A DNA stretch of 64,000 nucleotides from assembly GCA_038093515.1 (NCBI GenBank), contig JBBPSI010000003.1:124001-188000 (forward strand). Direction: 5' to 3'. The translations under genes were made by a program, and so were the position numbers. The first letter of the stretch is position 1, and the number at the start of each line of letters is the position of its first letter. Shown here in pieces: positions 43,349 to 54,929 of this stretch. This stretch comes from Butyriboletus loyo (lineage: Eukaryota; Basidiomycota; Agaricomycetes; Boletales; Boletaceae). The notes beneath the pieces are model-generated. The model saw only the letters and a program-made list of their open reading frames with translations. It did no database searches and was not told the origin of the DNA.

Positions 43349-43649
43349 CTATCCAATCCACCGTACTACTGATGCTGTTGAGTGCTGGAGGGTGGGGGGA
43401 GGGTGATATACACGGGTCAGCATCGCATTCAAGTGAGCGAGAGCGACACTGACTTTGGGACAACGGAATTCCCCCTGTCGTTTTCTTTTCGGTGGTCGTG
43501 ATGGTCGACGGCAGAATGTGTCAGAACAGCTGTTAGACGATCACTTGACTGACTGTTTCGCTTCGAACCTGGTGAGCCAAACAGGGCAAAGCAAGCCCAC
43601 TGCCTCATCCCATCAAGCACCTCGCGCTCAACATCACCGACACTCCAAA
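43349..43649. other. Divergent promoter region between the RGG protein and Sm G genes
   Basis: About 300 bases between divergent starts. The sequence is rich in short GA/CT runs. No gene or named element was identified. Confidence 0.4.
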
Positions 43650-43991
43650 ATGTCCAAAGCGTCCCAACCAGAACTCAAAAAGGTTCGTCTGTTTGTGGCC
43701 ATAGCCTTATGTCACCTTGAACAACTCTGTCTAGTTTATGGACAAGAAATTGTTCGTTCATCTGCAGGGTGGTCGTAAAGTCAGCGGTACTTTACGCGGC
43801 TACGATCTGTTCCTCAACCTTGTGATCGATGATGCCCTTGAAGAGACTACTCCCGCTCAAAAGCATCCAATTGGCACAGTGGTAGGCTTGATCTTTCCCA
43901 TCGTCTGCTGTTTGGTCTAATTCTTCCATCACCTCAGGTAATTCGCGGCAACAGTGTAACTTCCATGGAGATCTTGGAGGCAACTCGATAG
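43650..43991 (+). CDS. SMX2: Small nuclear ribonucleoprotein G (Sm G)
   Basis: Exons 43650-43682, 43735-43881, 43938-43991; 77 residues, the usual size. It begins MSKASQPELKK, then FMDKKLFVHLQGGRKVSGTLRGYDLFLNLVIDDA (shown in part: Sm1 motif) and the Sm2 motif VIRGNSVTSMEIL with a short end. Sm G sits in the heptameric ring around U1, U2, U4 and U5 snRNA and is needed for splicing. The assignment is certain. Confidence 0.96.
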
Positions 43992-44159
43992 GAAAATAGA
44001 AACTGACACGCTGATCTAAAAACACGCTCGTTAAGTATATGGTTTGGTCACCTAACACGGGCAGCGTACAAGTTGTCACTCATGTTTTATGTGTCCCCAC
44101 GATCACATCAGGCGAGTTGTACCTCATGCCGTTCTATGGGTATTTCCAGTGAAGAGTAC

Positions 44160-44760
44160 ATTCAATCGACGTTGTTATCTGTGATTCTGCACGTCTGTTC
44201 GTCGTACTGCCTAGTGGCAGCCGTGTTGGTTTGGCACTTTCACAGTTGACAGAACACACATCTTTCACCCTCCACACAGTTACATCGCATCTAGTACGTA
44301 CTCTGTAGGTCTGCGAGTTGGAACGAATACAAAAAGATGACATGACATTTGTACTCGTACAGAATTGATATTACATGAGTGCAACGCCATCGCACTCCCC
44401 GACGGTTCCAAGGAGGTCGCTCGCCTTGTGAAAGAGAGCCGGACGACGCATGGTATGTGATGCCCGTATCTCGGATACAAACAATGAAATGAGTCCATGT
44501 TTCTCCTAGGAAAATCGGACTCACACCTTGGGATCTATGGGGGGATATTCAATCTACGCACCGTGACCTGATCTTGTCGAATGAACTTGAACTTCCCAAG
44601 GCTGCATTCCGGGTAGGCTCCGTTAAAACTCATTGAGTATTCACGTCGAACAGGGCTACGATGCAACCTCGGTCCTTCATCGCCTCTCATCTGGGACTCG
44701 ACGTATTGAGCAGTTCAAGCTGCACGCGAGTAAGGCTCAGAAGCCCGAGTGGGACCGATA
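44160..44760 (+). CDS. Incompletely resolved gene, function unknown
   Basis: Several short open segments join with plausible splice sites: an exon with ARLFVVLPSGSRVGLALSQL and FTLHTVTSHLV; then LILHECNAIALPDGSKEVARL; then KIGLTPWDLWGDIQ and LILSNELELPKAAF; then GYDATSVLHRLSSGTRRIEQF, and a stop at 44758-44760. Donors used include GTACTC and GTGATG. The 5' end was not found: an ATG at 44039 starts another frame and could be the first exon. The translation looks like a real folded protein (alternating strands and helices, few gaps), but I do not recognise the family. It is downstream of Sm G on the same strand. Confidence 0.45.
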
Positions 44761-45241
44761 GCTTTACACTGACCCCATCAGTCACTTTGATAGAAATTAT
44801 TCAGTCCCTGGTGTCAAAGTGTCACTCGAGGTAGCAGACTTCTTCAACTTTTCAGTCCCTGATGATCAGCAATGATATGACTACACGTGTGTATCCTCAT
44901 CCATGTCTCTGCGACTGCGTGATGACCGGTTCGTTACATTCTTCGTCGCCATACCGCCAGTTCTGAGGAGTGACTGGGGCGGAAAATGGAATCCATCCCA
45001 GGGCGGGAGAGGCTAGTCGCCTACAGGAAGTTGTGATCCCCCAGTGTATGCGCACTTGAAAACGCTGTGACAATCTAGCACTGGAAAAAAAGACATATTC
45101 TTTGTACATCGATATCAAGCTGCCATCTGGATCCGTTGGTGAACTGTTGACGGTCACGTGCTAATTTTTACATTGATCCAAACAACTCGGGTAGGCCAAC
45201 ACAGTACTTTCAGAGTTTGGGGGTGTCTCCATGCTTATAGC
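44761..45241. other. Intergenic spacer upstream of the PPR gene
   Basis: About 480 bases with no recognised gene; the minus-strand frame at 44897-45157 has no motif. It should hold the PPR gene promoter. The in-frame upstream codons from 45158 are open but precede the likely start. Confidence 0.4.
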
Positions 45242-47236
45242 ATGCAGAGACCGTTAACAAACCTCCGAACCACGACCAAGCCTCGACGGCCTTTGCTGCA
45301 CCGATGCCTACTCCACCTCACCACCACAGCAACAGCGTCAAGTATAGTGGAGCCCAGACTCGTTGCCGAATCAAGCACTGGTCGCGACGCTATTCGCGAT
45401 TGCAAACTTTACTCTCTCAGGACTGCGTTATCCAAGGATAATGCCGACTCCTCGACTGTCTGGACGAGATACGTCGACTTTGCGGGCGCGCTGGACTACA
45501 GCGGTCTTCCTCTTGAAATTCACCAAAAGGTCCTTCGGAAATGCGTTCCTCACCCTTCCGTTCTTCGTCCGTTTGCTGCTAGGCGTATGCAAGGTCCCGC
45601 ACCCCCTCGCGCACCGCACCCCTATGAAGCCAGATTGAGGGCCGTCATGCGCAACATTCGCTCCATAACGCAAAAGCCTTCTTTAGATGACTACAACTAC
45701 GTTCTGGAGCAGTTCGCTGCCGTCGGCCATCTATATGGCTCCATGAAAGTATATGACGAGCTCAGACACGCCGTCAAGCTCCAGCCCGACGCCCGGTCGT
45801 TTTCTCTCAACCTTCAATCCATTGCCCATCGACTCACCCTTCCCATGTACAAATCTCGGAGGGCAAGGATCCAGTCCGACTGCACAGCTTTTTGCAAGAT
45901 GCTGCTGAACGACATGAGTTCCCTCAGTATACCTTTCACCCCTGTCGTTCTGGACCTCGCGGTGCGTATCTCGAAGGAAACCGCGGATCAGGCCCTCTTT
46001 TCGCAGCTCTTGAAATTGGTGTATGGGATCGACCTGGACTTCCCCGACCACCTGCCAATACAACAGAACCACAGCGCATCTGTTGAAGCCGGCATTCCCC
46101 AACTGCCTAGCTTTCAGCCTTTCTCTACTGCCGCACTCAACACGACCATTGATATGATCGGGCGGTCTGGAAATGTTCCCAAACTCGTCCAGGCTTTCGA
46201 GGTGCTTACACAACCTCTGCCTCCACAAGCCAGTCAACATTATTCTCTAGAGTTTGACGATGAAGACGATTTCGGCGTCGTTAACCCCGCCTCCACTCAA
46301 CCTCATGAGACTCCGCATGCAAAGCCGAATTCCACCACTTACCATCTCCTGCTCAAACACTTGTCGCGTGCCAACCACTCGACTTTGGCTCGACACTACC
46401 TCTTCCAAGCATTCCAGCTTGACCGAGCCGTGGATAGAGCTGTGCGGACGCAGATCTATCACACCCCTTACAAAACGCCAGCCCCTCAGTTCACTATCAA
46501 CAGGCACATGCTCTTGTCCGTCTTCGGAACGGCGAAGAGAAATAAAGATATGCAGCTGATGCGGTTTGTGGGGTACATCGCCCGACAGACATATAGGAGG
46601 AAGAAAAATGATATAGCGTACTACAGTGAGCTGCGGCAGTTGCAGCGGCAGGGACGACAACCTCTAGCCCCAGACCATGATCCGTCTCATCCAAAAACGT
46701 CAGTACTGCCCAGGGAGACGTTCGTCGACGTACTTCCATCCTCCTCCCATGTTGTTGATGCTGCCGATTCCTCTTCCCTGACAACCCCGGAACCGTTACC
46801 TCGTGTCAAATATTTTGATGTATCTGTCCATCTAGATGTCCTTCAAAAAGACTTTGAAGACATTGCCAACTTCTACACTCAAGAGTTTCTTCCAGCTCTC
46901 GCTCGTAAGACCCAACGCGTCAAGGAACGACTCGGACGGCGAGTGTGGAATCAGAAAAACCTGTATCTGCGCACAGAAAGCGGTCGATCCGTCGTCTCCC
47001 GTGAAGATTGGATGGAAATGGTGAACTTTCAGGCAGACAGCACGACCGATGGTGAGAGTCTGTCTAGGAAGAAAGGCTCGGGAAAAGTACAGTCAGGGCA
47101 ATTGGGAGCTGCGAGAGGACTAGCCACCTCGGCTATCGGGAGTTGTATGTTGGCACGACCATTGGTTCCGCCAATAGATTTCTGTGGGTTGACTCCTTTC
47201 CTTGTATACAGTGGCCGTATCTCATCCACTCATTAG
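45242..47236 (+). CDS. Mitochondrial PPR (pentatricopeptide repeat) protein
   Basis: A single long frame; with the ATG at 45242 it has 664 residues. The N-terminus (QRPLTNLRTTTKPRRPLLHR) is basic and Ser/Thr-rich, as in mitochondrial targeting sequences. Two-helix PPR units are visible, for example SLDDYNYVLEQFAAVGHLYG with MKVYDELRHAVKLQPDA, and later NSTTYHLLLKHLSRAN with STLARHYLFQAF; a more basic C-terminal half follows. Such proteins bind mitochondrial RNA and help processing, stability or translation. The specific target is unknown. An in-frame upstream extension to 45158 lacks presequence character. No introns. Confidence 0.75.
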   Translation: MQRPLTNLRTTTKPRRPLLHRCLLHLTTTATASSIVEPRLVAESSTGRDAIRDCKLYSLRTALSKDNADSSTVWTRYVDFAGALDYSGLPLEIHQKVLRKCVPHPSVLRPFAARRMQGPAPPRAPHPYEARLRAVMRNIRSITQKPSLDDYNYVLEQFAAVGHLYGSMKVYDELRHAVKLQPDARSFSLNLQSIAHRLTLPMYKSRRARIQSDCTAFCKMLLNDMSSLSIPFTPVVLDLAVRISKETADQALFSQLLKLVYGIDLDFPDHLPIQQNHSASVEAGIPQLPSFQPFSTAALNTTIDMIGRSGNVPKLVQAFEVLTQPLPPQASQHYSLEFDDEDDFGVVNPASTQPHETPHAKPNSTTYHLLLKHLSRANHSTLARHYLFQAFQLDRAVDRAVRTQIYHTPYKTPAPQFTINRHMLLSVFGTAKRNKDMQLMRFVGYIARQTYRRKKNDIAYYSELRQLQRQGRQPLAPDHDPSHPKTSVLPRETFVDVLPSSSHVVDAADSSSLTTPEPLPRVKYFDVSVHLDVLQKDFEDIANFYTQEFLPALARKTQRVKERLGRRVWNQKNLYLRTESGRSVVSREDWMEMVNFQADSTTDGESLSRKKGSGKVQSGQLGAARGLATSAIGSCMLARPLVPPIDFCGLTPFLVYSGRISSTH

Positions 47237-47452
47237 TCGATCCGTCATTTCATAGAAATTAATTCGTGGCCCTCCAGGGGGTAGTCAGGGAGCTGGATAT
47301 ACACTGTAATACGCACGTATCATATATAACGACGAAGCAGCTGCAAAAGTTCACAGCGGCGTTGCTTGGTCAATAACAGTGGGCGTGAGCTTGTCGGTAT
47401 TCTCTACGGCACCCATGTCCGACATCCATCTGGTAGGAAGCATGTCAACGAA

Positions 47453-49261
47453 CTATACCAACTTCTTGTGTTCAGTAACCCGATCGTTGACAACTTTTTC
47501 CATAGCATTCAGCCACGCATTGATGTCTGACTGGAGGGCTCCCTTGGATGAAAATCCGTTTGGGGCAGGAGATGCGAGTGTGTTTGAGGCAGCGACACCG
47601 GCACCGATGTACCGCGCTAAAGCGAGGACGGGAAGACGCCGCAAAGCACGACCTGAGAGGCCGTGGTCCTATGGTCGTGTAGAGTCGGTTATCAGCATAG
47701 CGGAAAGAAGAGTGCCATACCCTACACTTGGCGGCGAGCCCGAGGAGCGCCTTCCCGATCTGATCCTTTTGAGCATAGGATGGGTCGATGATCTCCCCAG
47801 ATGAACGTTCCATATACAACACATCCTCTAATGGAGGGACGGACTATAAACCAGTCAGTGGTTCTCTTAGTGCATGATGTACAGTTTTGACTGACCACTT
47901 CCTGTACAATGCCCCTGCGAACGAACTCACTGAGTGAACTACGCAAAATCTCGTAAACAGCCTCGCGAGGGGGTGTATCGATATATTGGATAACATCTGC
48001 CCTGTCAACGAAAGCAGAGTCTATTGACTTGTATGAGGTGGTACCGATCTGCGATGGGAAGGGATGTGCAAACCTATAGCTTTGGCAAGATTACTAGTTG
48101 ACATCACCAAGACATTTTTTCTGTGTTTTAGTTTGTCGAGTTGAGTGAGGAGTGCATTGACTACCTGAATTAAATTCGGGTCAGGATGCAAAATCTCGGG
48201 TCTTGTAACCCACTGACTCGTAGACCATCAGATGGTTCAGTACCTGCCATGGCTCCCGCTCTGGCGGATGTCAGGGACTCGACTTCATCTAGTGAGCGTC
48301 GTGAATCTCCGCATACATGCTATGAATGCAAAAGCTACGGACCAATGAGGACAACGACAAAACAATCCTCGTCTTCGACCATTTCCATGATGCTATTGAA
48401 AAGTCGTTGGACGAGCTTTCCTGACTCCGAGAACCATCGAGAGAATAGTGAATGAGAATTGATTTCCAAGAGACGTGCTTGCGTGTAGCTGTCAGGTCAG
48501 AACTTAACAAGCATACAACGAGACTCCAAAAGAGACACACCGATGGGACAGTCGTATCGAAAGTTTCTGAGCTAGCGCTCGACAAAGAGAGGTTTTTCCT
48601 GTGCCAGGCGGTCCATGAAGAAGCACGACTCTATTCCATGAAACGAGGTTGACTGAAAAGTAGTCAGCGACAAATCTCTAGCCAAAATCACATACGTACA
48701 ATCGACGTTAGCATCGCTGAGAATGAGGGTGGCATATATGTAGTCGAGAAGCTTTAGTTTTATGTTATCCGCATATATCAACCCCTCCCATAGCCCTTCC
48801 CAGGATCTGCAAGGCAATTCGCAGACACTTGCTGCGAGTACGTCCTCATTTCCGTCTCCAGAGCCGTTAGCATACTCTTCTACGGTATCGTTCTCAGATG
48901 GCTGGTAAGTGTGTATCTGAAGAGAAATTTCGTTCAAGGAGAGGGAACTTGACGGACAGGATGACTCCGAGACCGCGATGCGCTCGACAGAGGATGCCAG
49001 AGTCAGATCAACGTCCCAGCCACTCAGGACTGATGGGAGGGAGAGACGCTCAAAAGAGGTTGTGATATAGTCTCGCACGAGGTCTTGTATGATATCCATC
49101 CTTCTCCGTGCCTTTGAGGCAAGGCGAACCTCAACTGCAGACAAAGCCCACGGATGAATGTATTAGATATTGCACAGACTGTAAAGGTACCCACCATGAA
49201 CAGTCCATATCACTAGCTCGCTGGCTTGATACTGGTTTACTGCAGAGACAGGCGCGTCCAT
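47453..49261 (-). CDS. PCH2: AAA+ ATPase Pch2/TRIP13
   Basis: Exon 1 is 49261-49195, then exon 2 from 49134. The N-terminal part is helical and acidic ([25 protein letters not shown]). The AAA+ core has the Walker [20 protein letters not shown], the Walker B formed over an intron (FVVVLI-DEVESL), the sensor [14 protein letters not shown] with [14 protein letters not shown], and a C-terminal lid with [14 protein letters not shown]. This is the pattern of Pch2/TRIP13, which remodels HORMA-domain proteins (Hop1, Mad2) in meiotic checkpoint control and spindle-checkpoint silencing. At least seven exons; some inner edges are approximate. Divergent to the SelW-like gene with 136 bases between the starts. 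Confidence 0.9.
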
Positions 49262-49397
49262 GGTCCGGGTGAGCGGGCGGGCTGTCAGGAGCCAAACAAC
49301 GCGTCCACGCGTGAGATAGCGTCACGTGGTCGAAGATGCCCTCTGAGCTCTCACTCTCTGGCCGCCACCGAGTTCAGCTGTCTGTCGATACTGCACG
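49262..49397. promoter_or_regulatory. Bidirectional promoter between PCH2 and the SelW-like gene
   Basis: There are 136 bases between divergent start codons. No named element was found; shared control is an inference from spacing. Confidence 0.4.
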
Positions 49398-49959
49398 ATG
49401 GCAGACACCGCTGCAGCGTCCTGTCCAACATCAACTACGCAAGAGCCCAGTCAGGAGGTGCTTGATCCATCCACCTTTGTGCCACCAAGTCCTCTCCCAT
49501 ACCCTCGCATCGTTATCGAGTTTTGCGATAGGGTATGCGTCGTTTCCTTGAAAGCTCGCGCCTCTAATAAGGCCAAGTGCCCTTTAGTGTCGCTGGTATG
49601 ACTGCCCGGTTGTCTAACAAGACTGCAATCTGAAAGTCTGACGACAGGCTGCATCGAGCGACGTGGGTATCTACTGAATTGCTTCTGACGTTTCCACCTC
49701 CGGCCCTCAAGGCTGTCTCTGTCATGCCGTTGAACCATGATGATACTGCTGGTCGATTCCGTGTCTGGTTGGAGGGTGGTGATGGTTCTCCTATCTTGTT
49801 ATGGGACCGCAAGGTCAATGGCGGCTTCCCGGAGCTCAAAGTACTGGTGAGCAGGACGGTGACAGCCATGATGTCGTGTTCACGTTTGCACAGAAACAAC
49901 GCATCCGAGACCACATTCAACCTGGCAAATCGCTAGGACACTCTGACAGAAAGGAATGA
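49398..49959 (+). CDS. SelW/Rdx-family thioredoxin-fold protein (Cys form) with an 8-nt microexon
   Basis: Exons 49398-49532, 49588-49595, 49648-49846, 49894-49959; 135 residues. The redox motif is built from three exons: PRIVIEFCDR (exon 1), CRW begins in the 8-nt exon 2, and LHRATWVSTELLLTF in exon 3, giving C-D-R-C as expected for Rdx-family proteins. Later motifs: GRFRVWLEGGDG, LLWDRKVNGGFPELKVLKQRIRDHI, also usual for the family. It has Cys where animal SelW has selenocysteine, so it is not a selenoprotein. Likely a cytosolic thiol oxidoreductase; partners are unknown. Without the microexon the frame and the CxxC motif are both lost. Confidence 0.88.
49588..49595 (+). other. 8-nt microexon of the SelW-like gene
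   Basis: TGTCGCTG is flanked by an AG acceptor (CCTTTAG) and a GT donor (GTATGA), with introns of 55 and 52 nt on either side. It encodes C-R and two bases of W, completing the CxxC motif. It is inferred from frame and family continuity. Confidence 0.75.
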
Positions 49960-50160
49960 TAGATATTTTGGTATTGATAGTTTCGAACTTGTACTAGTAA
50001 TGATTGTTTGCCCGGACTGAGTTGCCGAGAAGCACCTTGTTCTCCGCCACATGATAACCCCCCGTCCGAAGTGCAGCAACAACTCTTTTCTTGAGCTCAG
50101 GCTCGTCCAAGTCATTTCCTTGGCCCAAATTCCTATTCATTCTCCTTTATCTAGACTATC

Positions 50161-53100
50161 ATGAGCAGCGACCGTCTCGACAAACTTGTAAACCAATGCA
50201 AAAGCAATGGTCCGCTTACTTGTTTGTTGGCTCCGAATCCTCATTCACGCCCGCTCTAGATGTTGAACTCAAACTCGATGCTGTCACAAAACTCCAAGCT
50301 GAATTCGAAACTGGCGTTGAGGTGCATGACACTCTGAATATCCCTGTTCTTTCGCTGAGTTGGCGCATGACTCGCTGCTGCAGATCACGGACCCAGAACC
50401 CCTCATCGTCGTTCTCAAAGCCTGCCTTCGTATTGCAAACCAACACCTCACAACTGCAACTCTTTCGGCCATCCCTCCCCTTCTCTCTCTTATAATACAT
50501 CATCCCCATGGCACACCTAACACCAGCGCGCGTCCATTCTCCTCTTCTTCTTCCACCTCTTCTTCAAGCGGGTCTAGTTATGATGTCTCTATCCTTCGAC
50601 ACGTCATGGGCTCCTTCCTACCATCCCCTGGTGTTTTTGAAAGACTTGGAGATGCGCGTGAGAAAGCTCGCGACAAAGCGCGCGAAACCCTCGTCATCAT
50701 TGGTGGATTCGCGTTTCGTTCATCCCTGTCGACATCCAAGCTTGGTAATGGCAAAGGTCCTGAGCCACACATTGTCATTTTTGAACGCTTTCTGAGAGAC
50801 AGCGGGCTCTCCAGTAAAGTGTGGAGGGTTCGTGAACAGGTGAGGGTCTATCCATGCAATTACAAGAGGTAACTAATTTTTCCTGCTAGTCGATTTTGGT
50901 GCTGGTAAACATCCGTCGGGCTCATCACACATTTCCCATCCGATCATACCTTTCGCTTTTGGTGGACGCGTTGGAAGACACCGACGGCAATGTTCGCGCA
51001 TGTGCGACCCCTTCGATCATCGAACTTTTCACGGGTCCCGGTGTCACTGATGCCGCGCGTGCTGACCTGAAGAAGGAGATGACGAAGAAAGGTGTCAGGA
51101 AAGCGATTGTTGATAATGTCCTAAGCAAGCTCATGAGCAGCAGCCGGAGCACAGGAGCAAGCACCCCACTGAGTGAAGGGTCAGAGAACGGAGACACCGG
51201 CGCGAAAAAGGAGTACATTCCCCCCAGTCTGATGTTGCAAAATCGACGCCCCATTATTGGGGCCCCCTCAGCTGGACCACCGGCCGCTACGCCAATACTC
51301 CGTGCAGTAAGTCACGGACAGGTCAAAGAACCGTCAAGACCAGCGAGTAGGGCAGCAATAGTAGTTACGCCTCCTTTACCACAGCCTTCAAGCGAGACTA
51401 CTAGCACAGTTGAACCTGCCTTTGTAAGTCGCATAGATCATAGATCATCACTTCCTATTGACTAGGTTGTAGATTGCATCAGCTCGAGACCTAGAGAATG
51501 AATTTGCAGTCATGATGAAAGTATTCGAGGTATGTGTACCTGTGGATCTTGGGATCTTGAACTGCCACTCTGACCGTGTACGTTGACCAGGGAAAGGAGA
51601 CTGAGCATAACTGGGCCGCACGAGAAAGAGGCATACAACGCGTGCGAGGAATGCTCAGAGGAGATATCCACACAAGATACCCTGACGTTTTTTTCCAGTG
51701 TCTCAAAGACGGATTTATTCAAGCTTCATTGAAAGCTGTGAGTTCTAGTCTTGCGAGGCTGCCCCTTTCCTCACTATCTCTTCCTCAGCTTGCAAGTCTG
51801 AGAACGACGGTTTCTGCAAATACCTGCTCCATGTATATGGACCTGGCTACTGCTCTTGGCACCGGCATCGACCCGTTTTGTGAAACAATCTTCACAAACC
51901 TACTCCGCATGGCAGGATTCACAAAGAAGATCGCAGCACAGCAATCGCAGCAAGCTCTGTCTCATGTCATTCAGCATGCCTCAGCACATCCTCGCACACT
52001 CTTACCACTCTTGTGGAACACTCTACAAGAGAAGATTGTGCAGTCTCGGACATATGTGGTCGGTCACATCAAGGCGTATATCGAAGTCCACGGTCACCGG
52101 TCAAAATCATACATCGAATCCGCTGGCGGATTGGAAATGTTGGAGAAGTCCGTAAAGAAGGCACTCGGAGACCCTAATCCTGCCGTTCGCGAGAGCGCAC
52201 GCGGGATGTTCTGGGTTTTCGATAGTATATGGCACCACAGGGCGACCGTGATAATCGATGCCTTGGATGCAACCGCACGAAAGCAGTTGGAGAAGGTGTG
52301 CCCGGATCCGAATGCTATGGCCGATCTTCCACCCACCACTCCAAGTTTGAAAAAAAGCAGCATTGCAGCGGCAATCGCAGCCAGTCGTGTAAAGGCGAAA
52401 GCGATTGCGAACGCACCTCCGACTCTTAGACATCAGGCCACATCGACGTCACGCACCACAGGAGCAGCTTCACCACCTTCGAGGGGCACCAGCTCTCCTA
52501 ACAGTCCGTCTGGAAAATCTGCCAATGGTAGGAGTTCTCCGACACCTGTGTCCCGGTCCCAGCTGTCCCCTCGTTCATCTCTATCTCCTCCAACGCCGCC
52601 TAGGTCCCGAATTCTTTCTAATAACGCGGCCATGCCGCGGTCTGTCAGCACTTCAGTGATCTCCACTTCTCATACCCGTACGCCCTCCGATTCAGTCTCC
52701 ACGGCTGCTATAGACGCTATGAGACGCCCAAGTTCCTCACCTTTTGCTCCCTCTTTGCAATCCTCAGCTCGACCCTCAACAGCGCGAAAGTCTCTACAAA
52801 CGGTCCTCCCAACGTCAAACAGCGATCCTTCGCACATTCGTCATGCACCTCCTCTTCCCGCGGCCATCCCTGTTAGACACTCCATCGTGATCCCCGACTT
52901 GGACGATCAAGATTCCTTCCTCCTGGCTACCACTATCCCGGTGCCAGATGACAGTGACTCCGACATGGACGAATCCGTGAACGTTATGTCCTTCTCAACA
53001 CCATATAAATTGTATCCTCCCGCTTCAAGTCATACTTCCCAACAACCATCGGTTTCGCCATCGTCCGGCCTTTCGACACCCAATACCGTATCAAATACCC

Positions 53101-54682
53101 TTTCCGATTCCCCCGGGAAACCTTCTGATCCGATCCCCGTCGAGGATGCGCTCCGTGCGCGTGCCGAACAGGCACAAAGTGCCGCAGAGCGTCTCTTGGA
53201 GTTAACGGACCCTGAGGCAGAAGATAATGTACACTCGGCGATCCCCGCTTCGCTGTTACTAGGGAGCAGCAGCGCCATGACCCCAAAACCACCCAAGCTG
53301 TCCGTTGTTCCAAACGTCAAGAAAGGTTCAGCGGTACTTGTTACACCAGATAGTCGCAATGCTGCCATCTTTCGACAGGCAGCCTTGTTCAAAAACAGCC
53401 CAATGAACGGCAGGAAACCCTCTGAACCATTGATCAAACCCTTGCAGGACCAGAGCCATGAAAATGGGTGGTGGCTGAAGCGGACATCTAGTGAATTCCG
53501 GGCCGTTTGTTTTTACCTCAATGTTCTGACTCCTTTCCATAGCAATTGAACATGGAACGCCACTGAAGGGCACCGAACCTGCAGATCGAGTGAACGAACT
53601 TTATGAATTCGTGACGGCGCTTGAGGAAGACAATGCTAACGTTCGGGTCCTGCAGAAGTTGGCGTTGCTTTGCTCGAGCAACCCTATCCCCGCTGATACC
53701 GCTTCTCCATTGAGCCCTCGCCTTGGGCTCCCCTTGAGCCTGTCGCCGTTCATCCCGATCGCGCGTACACTTCCGCGTGTCGTTCCGGACATGTGGACTA
53801 AAGAAAGGAGTTTTGATCGGTTGTTCGATGGGTTGCTGAAGTTTCTCGACACGACCAAAGTGCGTTTAATTTCACCTCCACAATAAGGACGCCTTCGATA
53901 TCATTATTGTCAGGATACCGAACAACTGGAATATGCCTTGATTGTCGTGTGGGAAATCCTAGGAAACCAAGCCGCTTTCCTCGAAGGCAGAGAAGCAGAA
54001 CTTTTTTCTGCTCTATTCAGAGCGCGGTATTGTAATGCAATCGACGTGGGTTTTCCCCCTCGACGACCCCTTTCGTTCCCTGATGTGGTACTAGGTACTG
54101 GAAGCGACCAAGACCATCCGAGATGCACTATGTTCACGCATAGAGCCAGTGTATGGCTTGACAACGATGCATAGCTGCCTGCGCGGTTTTCTCGCCGAAC
54201 CTACGTTGGATGTGGGCGTCAAGGCAGGATCACACGCGTTCGGCTTGATTGCACTCGGCAAGTTCATTCTCAGGCTTCCTACTGAAGTGCTCGAAGAAGA
54301 GCTACCTCGTCTGAAGCAGACATTGATTTCAGTAAGACTCATCGCTCCATACATTTCGTTCAAGACAATGTTGATCACCATCACTGTCGTCTAGGCACTC
54401 AACGATACCACAACGCTCGTCATTCGGGAGGCGGCCTATGCTGCGATCATCGCCTCCCAACTGGTGTTGCACGACGAAGCACATCTGTTCGCGCTCCTGG
54501 ATGGACTGGATGATAACAAGAAAAATCTGCTCACGTATTATTTCGAAAAGCACGGCGCTCGTGAACTCGACTTTCCATCGGGTTTTACGGACATCGTGGG
54601 GGTGACGAGGCTCGAGTCTCAGATGGGAAGGCTCGATAAGATCATGAACACACCTCTGAAAGGAAGGCCAAGTAGTGGATAG
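50161..54682 (+). CDS. CLASP family microtubule-associated protein (Stu1/Peg1-like)
   Basis: Ten exons: 50161-50209, 50260-50321, 50384-50839, 50890-51423, 51473-51529, 51591-53490, 53543-53859, 53914-54045, 54095-54331, 54395-54682; 1343 residues. TOG-like HEAT arrays are seen at the N-terminus (LVDALEDTDGNVRACA), around residues 420-680 (a CLASP_N region with ASARDLENEFAVMMKVFEGKETEHNW, VFDSIW and GDPNPAVRESARGMFWVF) and at the C-terminus (ALNDTTTLVIREAAYAAIIAS). A Ser/Pro-rich basic middle separates them. CLASPs promote microtubule rescue and spindle stability and bind plus ends and kinetochores. The domain order is characteristic and the model frame-consistent. Confidence 0.9.
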
Positions 54683-54929
54683 TACTCATGCGTACGTGGT
54701 ATGTCCAATGTATGAGATAGATTTCCTTTCGATTTCATTCTGTCCCAAAAACCTTCAAACCTTCATTTTCACGTAGATAGCAGTTCTGTCTGGCTTTGCA
54801 CAGCACATTACACTCGTTTTGTTTTCCATATGCATATTCCATTCGTAAGTATCTACATCGCAGTATACCTCACTGTCCTTTTTATCTAGCACTCGCATGC
54901 ATGTCTATATTCACGTTCGCAACCAATGG

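Noticed and set aside
44897..45157. 86-residue minus-strand open frame upstream of the PPR gene
   Set aside because: No motif and no splice partners; it lies in the likely promoter of the PPR gene.
49398..49959. Selenoprotein with a recoded TGA
   Set aside because: The SelW-like gene uses cysteine at the active site, and no in-frame TGA is needed once the microexon is included.
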